Below are positions 5,915-13,086 of a DNA stretch of 14,577 nt, piece by piece. Under the pieces are notes generated by a model. The model was not told the DNA's origin. It worked only from the letters and a program-made list of their open reading frames with translations, and searched no databases. Made by a program: the position numbers and the translations under genes. Within the stretch, counting starts at the first letter, position 1. Every line of letters starts with the position of its first letter. This DNA comes from Gemmatimonadota bacterium (GTDB lineage: Bacteria; Gemmatimonadota; Gemmatimonadetes; Palauibacterales; Palauibacteraceae): positions 1-14,577 of the forward strand of contig JAUVPT010000023.1 of assembly GCA_030598525.1 (NCBI GenBank), given 5' to 3'.

Positions 5915-6874
5915 TTACCTCCCCCGACGACAGAAACGGATGCACTGAGCCACGGCGGCCTTCATGGAAGAAGGATTGGCAAGCCCGCGGCCCGCGATGT
6001 CGATTGCCGTCCCATGATCCGGCGACGTGCGAGGAAAGGGAAGTCCTGCCGTCACGTTCACTCCCGTATCGCCGGCCAGGGTCTTGAGGACGGCAAGGCC
6101 TACGTCGTGATACGGAACCACCACCGCGTCCGCCGCTCCCTCCAGGCACTTTCGAAACACCGTGTCGGCCGGAAAGATGCCTATGATCTCGGCGTCTCCC
6201 GCCGCCGCGAGTCGCTCTGCGGCCGGCGAAAGGACCCGCTCCTCTTCGTCGCCGAACAGGCCCTGCTCCGAAGCGTGTGGGTTGACGCCGGCGAGCGCAA
6301 GACGCGGTCGATCGATCCCCCACCAATGCCTTAGAGCACGGGCCGCGATGGTCGAGCGGCGTACCACGAGTTCGACATCGAGGAGACCCGGCACGCTCCG
6401 GAGGGGCACGTGAACGGTGAGGAGGGCGATGCGGAGAGGTCCGCCCAGTACGGTCTCCTCTGCGGCCATCACCATGGTCACGTCGGGAACCCCGCACCGA
6501 TCCCTGAGGAACTCGGTGTGGCCAGGGAAGTCATATCCGGCGGCCCTGAGAGCGGTCTTCGAGATCGGGGCTGTCACGAGCCCGTCGACCTCTCCGGACA
6601 GGGCCATTGAAATGCCGAGCTCGATGGCCCGCGCAGAATGCTCTCCAGCTTCCCGTTCGCCGCCGTGGGCCCAGGTACCGGTGGCGAGGTGCTCGGTGGC
6701 TCCGGGGATTCGAAGCTCGGGAGCCAGTGATTCGGGTTCGGGGCCGAGAACGACGTAGTCCGCCTGGCCGGCAAGGTCCGGATCCGCGAGCGCCGCCTGC
6801 GTGACCTCAGGCCCGATTCCTCTCGGGTCACCGAGTGTGACGGCGATCCTGGGTCGGGCGGATATCTCTGGCAT
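5915..6874 (-). CDS. pdxA: 4-hydroxythreonine-4-phosphate dehydrogenase PdxA
   Basis: PdxA oxidises 4-phosphohydroxy-L-threonine with NAD+ in the DXP-dependent route to pyridoxal phosphate; the product then reacts with DXP through PdxJ. The 319 residues carry the family signatures: TLGDPRGIGPE (13-23), GHTEFL (118-123), TVHVPL (153-158), NPHASE (198-203), YHDVGL (255-260), VNVTAGLPFPRTSPDHGTA (272-290) and the PSSM end motif (301-304). The three metal-binding histidines known from E. coli correspond to H155, H200 and H256, and the phosphate or substrate contacts to K264, N273 and R282. One departure is YHDVG where most members have YHDQG. Members acting on other phosphosugar acids (PdxA2 type) exist, so a side role is not excluded. 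The gene follows surA by 43 bases, the same neighbour order as in E. coli. No clear Shine-Dalgarno sequence precedes the ATG. Confidence 0.92.
   Translation of the reverse strand: MPEISARPRIAVTLGDPRGIGPEVTQAALADPDLAGQADYVVLGPEPESLAPELRIPGATEHLATGTWAHGGEREAGEHSARAIELGISMALSGEVDGLVTAPISKTALRAAGYDFPGHTEFLRDRCGVPDVTMVMAAEETVLGGPLRIALLTVHVPLRSVPGLLDVELVVRRSTIAARALRHWWGIDRPRLALAGVNPHASEQGLFGDEEERVLSPAAERLAAAGDAEIIGIFPADTVFRKCLEGAADAVVVPYHDVGLAVLKTLAGDTGVNVTAGLPFPRTSPDHGTAIDIAGRGLANPSSMKAAVAQCIRFCRRGR
5918..5922 (-). promoter_or_regulatory. Ribosome binding site of ftsE inside the end of pdxA
   Basis: GGAGG, part of a GGGGGAGG run (5925-5918), lies 10 bases before the GTG start of ftsE and overlaps the last codons of pdxA. 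It decides the GTG start and ties ftsE to readthrough transcription from pdxA. Confidence 0.65.
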
Positions 6875-6917
6875 ATCGCGCTGGGACTGAATCGGCCTGG
6901 CCCCGTCTCGTGGTCGA

Positions 6918-8297
6918 TCAGAGCCTGAGATCGACGTACACCTCGCTTCGCAGCTCCTCGAGGAACCGGGCGTAGCCCTTCTCGTTCAGGAGGCTTTCAC
7001 GAATCTGCTCCCGGATGTCCTCGATCTCCCACGCGCCTTCGGACTGGAAGCCGGTAATCCGGACCACGGCGAACACCGGACGACCCGGCATGAACCCCTC
7101 GCTCTGGAAGGGACCGACGACCGCCCCCGGCACTGGATCCGCCAGGGCCTGCGCGTAGGCCTCCCCGAACTGACCGATCTGGTCGTACGGAATCTCGGGG
7201 AAACGTACCGGTACTTCGCGCACGCCGTACCGCTCGGCCATCATTCGAACGTCGGCTCCCTCCCGGATCGAGTCGGCTACGGCCACCGCCAACTCTCCGG
7301 TGCGGCGAAAGTCCGTCTCATCGATGACGGGCTGGATGAGAATGTGCCGGATCTTCCGCTCGCCACCCCGAACATTGTCCACCCGGATGATATGGTAGCC
7401 GAACCGGGTGGGCACGGGACCGATGGGTTGCCCGGTACGGGCGGCCCAGGCGGCGTCGGCGAATGCCGGGACGAGCAGTGACCGCTGAATCCAGCCCAGG
7501 TCGCCGCCTTGCTCCCGGTTCGACATGTCCATGGAGTACTGGCGCGCGGCGATCTCGAAGTCCTTTCCATCTCTCAACTCGGTGAGCACCTGCTCGGCGA
7601 GTTCGATCGAGCTGTCCTGGGCCGCCTTTCCCGGCGTGGGCTCGATCACCACCTGCTCGAGCGAGATCGAAGCCGGACGGGTCTGCCCGGCCAGGTTGGT
7701 CTCGTAGTATGCCAGGATCTCTTCTTCCGTGACGGATACCGGAGGAAGTTTGTCGCGATTCGCCCGTATGAATTCATCGATCATTATCTGCGAATGGACC
7801 TGGCCGCGCAGCCACTGGCGATACTGAACGAGGGACCGGCCCGACTTGGTCACCGCGTCCTGGAATTCAGTAGCCGTGGGGAACGAATTGCGGATCTCGC
7901 GGAATCGACGGTCCGTCTCGCCGTCGAGCTGGTCCGGACCCACCGCGATGTCCGTTTCCTTGGCCTTCTGGAGCAGGATGCGCGAGTCGACGAGGTTGGT
8001 GAGCGTCTGCCGGGCCAGGGCATCGAATTCCGGCGTCCCGAGCTCGGGTATCTCTTCGCCCTGGGCTCCTGCCTGGACGATCGACTCGATGATCTCGCTG
8101 TACAGGATGGCCGTGTCGCCTACCACCGCCACGATCCGGTCCACCGTCTCGATGGAGTCCGGAGCGGCGCCTCCAGGAGGCTGCGCCGTAGGCTCGCCGC
8201 CCGCTGGCTCCTGCGCCACGGCGGCGGAAAGGAGCCCGGTAAGGAGCCACAGCGCGATACAGGGGACCGCCACGATCCGAGCCAAACCTGACTTCAT
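6918..8297 (-). CDS. surA: SurA-type periplasmic chaperone / peptidyl-prolyl isomerase
   Basis: SurA escorts unfolded outer-membrane proteins across the periplasm and can carry proline isomerase activity. The 459 residues begin with a signal peptide (hydrophobic 8-27, cleavage likely after AVA at 28) and a proline-rich linker. A SurA N-terminal chaperone domain (about 50-185) opens with DRIVAVVGDTAILYSE. The first parvulin domain (about 208-308) is well formed, including GGDLGWI (264-270) and RFGYHIIRVD (298-307). A second, degenerate parvulin-like domain (about 315-415) opens with RKIRHILI. A helical tail (about 425-459) with INE-like packing closes the protein, as in SurA. It starts with an ATG at 8297 that overlaps the previous gene by 4 bases, with GGAGG at 8302-8306. 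The length is close to E. coli SurA (about 428). The gene is followed by pdxA. Activity of the second isomerase domain is doubtful. Confidence 0.9.
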   Translation of the reverse strand: MKSGLARIVAVPCIALWLLTGLLSAAVAQEPAGGEPTAQPPGGAAPDSIETVDRIVAVVGDTAILYSEIIESIVQAGAQGEEIPELGTPEFDALARQTLTNLVDSRILLQKAKETDIAVGPDQLDGETDRRFREIRNSFPTATEFQDAVTKSGRSLVQYRQWLRGQVHSQIMIDEFIRANRDKLPPVSVTEEEILAYYETNLAGQTRPASISLEQVVIEPTPGKAAQDSSIELAEQVLTELRDGKDFEIAARQYSMDMSNREQGGDLGWIQRSLLVPAFADAAWAARTGQPIGPVPTRFGYHIIRVDNVRGGERKIRHILIQPVIDETDFRRTGELAVAVADSIREGADVRMMAERYGVREVPVRFPEIPYDQIGQFGEAYAQALADPVPGAVVGPFQSEGFMPGRPVFAVVRITGFQSEGAWEIEDIREQIRESLLNEKGYARFLEELRSEVYVDLRL

Positions 8298-9739
8298 CCG
8301 ACCTCCACTCGCGTGTCACCGTCCTCGACGTGGGGCGCTTCCGTTTCAGGCGCAGCGGAACCCGCCCCAGCTGCGCGCAACTCGCCGGCCAACCGGGCCG
8401 CGCTCCTCACACCGCTGTCGTCTACACGCACGGGGAACCGCGGATCCAGTACGATGCGGAATTCTCCCAGCCATGGCAGGGCGCGGGCCCGGCTCATCAC
8501 GCCTTGAAGGAAGTAGTAGCCCTGCTCGTCGAGGTCGAAACGCGGATTGGCCACGAGCTGGGTGGAGAGCCCCAATCGCCCCGCGATGTGACCCAACTGC
8601 TCGGCCAGTGCGATGGCTAGCGCCTCGCGCTCCTCGTCGCTTGCGGCGACACCGGAGCTGGCTGCGGCGGTGATCAGGATTTCATCCCCGGCCAGTCTCA
8701 GGAGATAGTCACGGACCTCATCTTCGGAGGCCTCCGCGAACACACGGCGAATGTCGTCGCGAACGAGGAAGAGGCGCCTGACCTCCTCGACCGAAAGATC
8801 GCCTCCATCCCAGGTCACGAGCTTCATTCCGTCGGGGATCCTGCTCACCGCGAGCATCGGATCTCGCGCGATCTCAGATACCAGGACAGGTGCCTCCCGC
8901 ATGACGGCACGGCGCGCATCACCAACGGTGCTGTCCAGGGCCTGCTGCTGACGCTCCTCCTGGCGGCTTTCGAGCATCAGTCGGTAAACCTGGTCGCGGG
9001 AACTATCGAAGGCCGGCTCCCGTCTCGCCTCGATCCGGTAGATGAGGATCTCGTCTTCGGATGCGAACACCGGACTGATCTCGCCCGGCTGCAGAGCGAA
9101 CACCACGGAGTCCGCAGACGGCGGGAAGTCTGCGTGCGCCTGGTACGCGAGGACCTGTCCCCTGGCCTGGGCCGGTTCGTCGCTTCTCTCCCTGGCCACG
9201 GTCACGAAGTCGGCGCCGCCCACCAGGCGCTCTCGAATTGAGGTTGCCTCGGTGAGCAGACTGTCGCGTACCGAACTCCCGCCGTCGGAGGGCACGGAGA
9301 GCACCACTCGCCGGACATCCAGGCGCGTATACGGCTGCTGAACTTCAAAATAATCCCGCAATTCCTCTTCCGAGGGCTCGATCCCCTCCATCACCACACT
9401 GTCGCGGTAGCGCATGACGGCGATCGCCGACAGGTGCCGTCCGTCTTCCATGAGGCGGGTGTAATCCAGGGACCGGGTAGTGTCGGGATCCTCGTACAGC
9501 ACGGACAGGATCACGAAATCGGCCCACAGGCGGGCGAACTCGCCGGCCCAGTAGGGAGTCAGCGCGGAGTCCGGAACGGGGGAATTGGCCATCAGGTGGC
9601 CAAGCTCCTCCTGGTCCAGGGTGTATCCGGCCGCGGTCGCCGCGGGCCGCGCGTGACTCGTCAGGGCATCTTCGAAGGCCCCGCATCCCGCCGCCAGGCA
9701 TGACACGGCGATCCCGACCAACACGAGAGTTCTATTCAT
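8294..9739 (-). CDS. Lipoprotein with parvulin-type peptidyl-prolyl isomerase domain
   Basis: The ATG at 9739 gives 481 residues with a classic lipoprotein signal: MNR, a hydrophobic stretch and the lipobox LAAGC, so Cys19 should be lipidated. The longest open frame adds 45 arginine-rich residues upstream that would bury this signal, so I reject them. A parvulin (rotamase) domain lies at about 135-240, with DVRRVVLSVP (141-150), ADFVTVARERSDE (176-188), the FALQPGEISPVF stretch (214-225) and IYRIEARRE (233-241). A helical N-terminal part (about 35-130) resembles the chaperone region of SurA/PrsA-like proteins. The C-terminal half (about 250-460) is helical and unfamiliar, ending in an acidic tail. 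The gene lies 50 bases after mfd and overlaps surA by 4 bases (ATGA). I infer a membrane-tethered folding helper that works with SurA; no exact named homologue is recognised. Confidence 0.85.
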   Translation of the reverse strand: MNRTLVLVGIAVSCLAAGCGAFEDALTSHARPAATAAGYTLDQEELGHLMANSPVPDSALTPYWAGEFARLWADFVILSVLYEDPDTTRSLDYTRLMEDGRHLSAIAVMRYRDSVVMEGIEPSEEELRDYFEVQQPYTRLDVRRVVLSVPSDGGSSVRDSLLTEATSIRERLVGGADFVTVARERSDEPAQARGQVLAYQAHADFPPSADSVVFALQPGEISPVFASEDEILIYRIEARREPAFDSSRDQVYRLMLESRQEERQQQALDSTVGDARRAVMREAPVLVSEIARDPMLAVSRIPDGMKLVTWDGGDLSVEEVRRLFLVRDDIRRVFAEASEDEVRDYLLRLAGDEILITAAASSGVAASDEEREALAIALAEQLGHIAGRLGLSTQLVANPRFDLDEQGYYFLQGVMSRARALPWLGEFRIVLDPRFPVRVDDSGVRSAARLAGELRAAGAGSAAPETEAPHVEDGDTRVEVG

Positions 9740-9789
9740 ACGATTCCAGGCTGTCCTTGTGCGAGATGTGTTCGAGGACTCCCACGGTC

Positions 9790-12700
9790 TCAACCGGTGG
9801 GGACGCCCTCGAGCAGTTCCAGTGCCGCCACCAGCGTTGGGAGCAGAGGCTCCACCCCGGCGCGGGCAAGCCATAAGGATAACGGCTGCGTGCGTCGCAC
9901 TTCAACTGTGATCTGACGGTCGGTCAGGGCGTCCCGGAGCAGCGCGAGCCGCGGAACCGAGTCAGGCCCGAAGTTCATCCGGGCGTCGGCGTCCGACACA
10001 CGCAGCCATTCCACCCCGAGACGCGTGCCGATCAGGCGCAGGCGGACGGATGCGAGAAGTCGGATCGCGGCCGGCGGAATCGGACCGAACCGATCCAGGA
10101 GCTCATCTTCCAGTGCGTCCAGGTCGGCCGTGCTCTGCAGCCGTGAAATCCTCCGGTACAGGTTCATCTTCTGGTCGGCTCCAGCGATGTACTCGTCTGG
10201 CAGGTAGGCCTCACCCTCCACGTTGACCTGGGTGACGGGAGCGGCCGATTCGTCTTCCTCGCCTCTCATGCGACGAACCTGCCTCTCGAGCAGTCGCTGG
10301 TAGGTGTCGAAACCCACGGCCTGTGCGAACCCCGATTGGTTGGCGCCGAGCAAGTTACCGGCGCCTCTGAGTTGCAGGTCCTTCAGGGCGACGCGGTAGC
10401 CTGAACCAAGCTCCGTATGGTGCTCGAGAATACGCAGCCGCTGAACCGCATCCGGGGTGACCCCTTCCGGAACGAGAAGGTAGCAGTAGGCCCTGTGGTG
10501 GGATCGACCGACCCTGCCCCTGAGCTGATACAGCTGCGCCAACCCGAAACGGTCCGATCGGTGCACGATCATCGTGTTGGCTGTGGGAACATCCAGTCCG
10601 TTTTCGATGATCGACGTCGAGACCAGGATGTCTATCTCCCGGTCCATGAGGGCGACCATCGTGCCTTCCAGGTTCCGCTCGTTCATCCGCCCGTGTGCCA
10701 CGGCGAGACGGGCCTCGGGGGCCAGCCTCCGCACCCGCTGGGCGAGGGCCTCTATCGTCTCGATCCGATCGTGTACGAAGAAGACCTGGCCCGCCCGGTC
10801 CATCTCCCGCCGGATCGCGTCCTGGATCACCGCGTCGCTCCATGGGAGCACGTGGGTGATCACGGGCATCCGGTCTCGGGGCGCCGTCTCGATCAGGGAC
10901 AGGTCTCGCAGACCTCCGAGCGCCAGTTGCAGGGTCCTCGGGATCGGCGTGGCGGTCAGGGTGAGCACGTCGACGGTGCGCTTGAGGTCCTTGAGTCGCT
11001 CTTTGTGACGCACCCCGAAGCGCTGCTCCTCATCCACCACCAGGAGTCCCAGCTCCTTGAACAGCACGTCGGATGACAGGATGCGGTGCGTGCCGATCGC
11101 CACGTCGATGCGGCCTTCCGCCAGGTCAAGGAGGGCCGACTTCTGCTCGGCTGGAGTGCGCAGCCGGGAGAATGCGGCCACACGCACCGGGAAGCCCGCG
11201 AGCCGCTCGGCAAACGTGTGGAGATGCTGCTCCACCAGGATGGTCGTTGGCGCGAGAACCGCCACCTGCTTTCCGTCCTGGATAGCCTTGAACGCTGCAC
11301 GGATCGCTATCTCCGTCTTGCCGTATCCGACGTCGCCGCACACCAGGCGGTCCATGATGGTGGGCGCTTCCATGTCACGTTTCACGTCGAGCCAGGCGGA
11401 TCGCTGGTCGGGAGTGTCCTCGTAGAGAAAGGAGGACTCCATTTCCCGCTGCCACCGGGTGTCCGCACTGAACGAGAACCCGTCGCTCACGCTACGGTGC
11501 GCGTACAGGTCCAGAAGCTCGGTGGCCATCGCCCGTATCGATTCTTCGGTGCGGCTCCTGAGCTTCTTCCACTTCTTTCCGCCCAGTTTGTGCACCATGG
11601 GCGGGCGCGCCGCAGGGTCCGGGTCACCGACACCCGCCCACTTCTCGATCAGGTCGAGCCGATAGTGCGGGACCCGGAGGATCTCGCCGTCCGCATACTC
11701 AATCGTGAGTGTCTCGACGGTCTCCTCGCCGACACGGACACGCTCCAGCCCGGCGAATCGTCCAACCCCGTGGTCCAGGTGGACGACGTAGTCACCGGGC
11801 GCCAGCGAGGCGATGGACTCGAGGGGGGCGACACCGTGCAGCCTCTGGTGCCGTCGAACGCGCCGCGACCTGGCGAATATCTGATGATCGGTGAGGACGA
11901 GCAGCGGGTCCGGTCCGGGGATACGGAAGCCGCCGCTCAGGCCCCCGATCGCCACGTTGACGCGAGTGGCGAGATGCGCCCCGGCCGCATCGGCAAGGAT
12001 CTCCTGCAGGCGTTCGAGCTGGCCCGAGCTGTCACACAGGATGAGGACCCGGTCGCCCCGATTCACGGCCACCCTGATCTCGTCAACCAGGAGCCCGATT
12101 CGCCTTTCGATCGGCGGATGCGGATCGAGCCCGAGTCGAACGGTGGCGTCGCCTGCCGGCGAATCCACGTGTACGACCGCGAGCCGGTCCAGCCGCTCGA
12201 CAGCCTGTTGCGGGGGCAGAACGAGGGCCTCGGCGGGCAGTACCTCCTCGTCTCCCAGGTCCTCGCGTGCCTGCCGGATCTCCTGCCATAGCTGGACACG
12301 GCGCGGCTCATCGCACGCGGCACCCTCGAACAGCAGCACCGTCTCGTCGGGCAGCAGCTCGAGCAGGCTCCTGCGCTCGACCGCCGTGCCGGCCTCCTCG
12401 AACAACTCGGGTGAAAGCGCGACCGGCAGGATCGTTGCCTCCTCGAGCCTCACGGTGGATCGTTGGGACAGAAGGTCGAAGCGGCGCAGTGATTCGACCC
12501 TGTCGTCCCACAACTCGATCCGAAGCGGCTCCTCGGCGCCGAAGGGAAAGACATCGACGATGCCTCCCCGCACGACGTAATCTCCGAGCTCACGAACGCC
12601 CGTAGTGGCCTCGAATCCCATCGCGACCAGTCGCTCGGCAAGCTCGGCGCGGGCCAGCCCCTCTCCCACGCGCACGGTCAGGCCAAAGCCGCCCGCCGTA

Positions 12701-13086
12701 CTCACCGGGCTACGTTCCACGAGTCCCCTGGAGGTCGTCACCAGGATCCCGGCATCTCCCTCCAGCAAGGCGGAGATGGCGTCGGCCCGGCGACTGGAGA
12801 TCTCGACGTGCGGATCGGCTTCCTCGTAGGGGAGAGTCTCCCTCTGAGGCAAGTACCGCGCGACATCCGAAGCTCCGAGAGTCTCGAGGTCGGCGAAGCG
12901 TAGCTCGGCATCACCGGGTGTGTCCGCAACAAGGACGACGTGTCTCCCGGACCCGCTGTGTAGCGTCGCTGCGAGAAGGGACGGTCCGGCTCCGGGGAGT
13001 TCCTTGATGGAGACTCGTTCTCCGGGGGCGGGCCACCGCACGTCCTGCCGCTCGCGCAGCAGCGACTCGAAGCTCTCGCGAATCAT
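9790..13086 (-). CDS. mfd: Transcription-repair coupling factor Mfd
   Basis: Mfd removes RNA polymerase stalled at DNA damage and recruits UvrA. The 1098 residues fit the family (about 1150). In order: a UvrB-like N-terminal module (about 1-330; QRETLPYEEADPH at 81-93 and RGGIVDVFP at 173-181), the polymerase-binding CarD-like domain (about 425-490; GDYVVHLDHGVGRFAGL), a linker helix, helicase motor domains with Walker A GDVGYGKT (584-591), DEEQ box (685-688), TATPIPRTL (711-719) and GRVGR (857-861), then the translocation region (LKDLQLRGAGNLLG, 901-914) and the C-terminal TRCF domain (about 960-1080; YIAGADQKMNLYRRI). The true start is the ATG at 13086, which overlaps the previous stop by 4 bases (ATGA). 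The longer open frame adds 52 residues lying entirely over the upstream gene and is rejected. No sign of damage or missing motifs. Confidence 0.98.
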   Translation of the reverse strand: MIRESFESLLRERQDVRWPAPGERVSIKELPGAGPSLLAATLHSGSGRHVVLVADTPGDAELRFADLETLGASDVARYLPQRETLPYEEADPHVEISSRRADAISALLEGDAGILVTTSRGLVERSPVSTAGGFGLTVRVGEGLARAELAERLVAMGFEATTGVRELGDYVVRGGIVDVFPFGAEEPLRIELWDDRVESLRRFDLLSQRSTVRLEEATILPVALSPELFEEAGTAVERRSLLELLPDETVLLFEGAACDEPRRVQLWQEIRQAREDLGDEEVLPAEALVLPPQQAVERLDRLAVVHVDSPAGDATVRLGLDPHPPIERRIGLLVDEIRVAVNRGDRVLILCDSSGQLERLQEILADAAGAHLATRVNVAIGGLSGGFRIPGPDPLLVLTDHQIFARSRRVRRHQRLHGVAPLESIASLAPGDYVVHLDHGVGRFAGLERVRVGEETVETLTIEYADGEILRVPHYRLDLIEKWAGVGDPDPAARPPMVHKLGGKKWKKLRSRTEESIRAMATELLDLYAHRSVSDGFSFSADTRWQREMESSFLYEDTPDQRSAWLDVKRDMEAPTIMDRLVCGDVGYGKTEIAIRAAFKAIQDGKQVAVLAPTTILVEQHLHTFAERLAGFPVRVAAFSRLRTPAEQKSALLDLAEGRIDVAIGTHRILSSDVLFKELGLLVVDEEQRFGVRHKERLKDLKRTVDVLTLTATPIPRTLQLALGGLRDLSLIETAPRDRMPVITHVLPWSDAVIQDAIRREMDRAGQVFFVHDRIETIEALAQRVRRLAPEARLAVAHGRMNERNLEGTMVALMDREIDILVSTSIIENGLDVPTANTMIVHRSDRFGLAQLYQLRGRVGRSHHRAYCYLLVPEGVTPDAVQRLRILEHHTELGSGYRVALKDLQLRGAGNLLGANQSGFAQAVGFDTYQRLLERQVRRMRGEEDESAAPVTQVNVEGEAYLPDEYIAGADQKMNLYRRISRLQSTADLDALEDELLDRFGPIPPAAIRLLASVRLRLIGTRLGVEWLRVSDADARMNFGPDSVPRLALLRDALTDRQITVEVRRTQPLSLWLARAGVEPLLPTLVAALELLEGVPTG

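Noticed and set aside
6875..6917. A possible promoter or regulator between surA and pdxA
   Set aside because: The 43-base gap shows no convincing promoter, hairpin or ribosome site.
7509..8291. A 260-residue open frame on the plus strand opposite surA
   Set aside because: Antisense shadow of surA; no start signal, no neighbours on that strand and no family resemblance.
11086..12291. A 401-residue open frame on the plus strand opposite mfd
   Set aside because: Lies wholly inside the clearly coding mfd gene, has no recognisable motif, and overlaps the helicase motifs of mfd in antisense.
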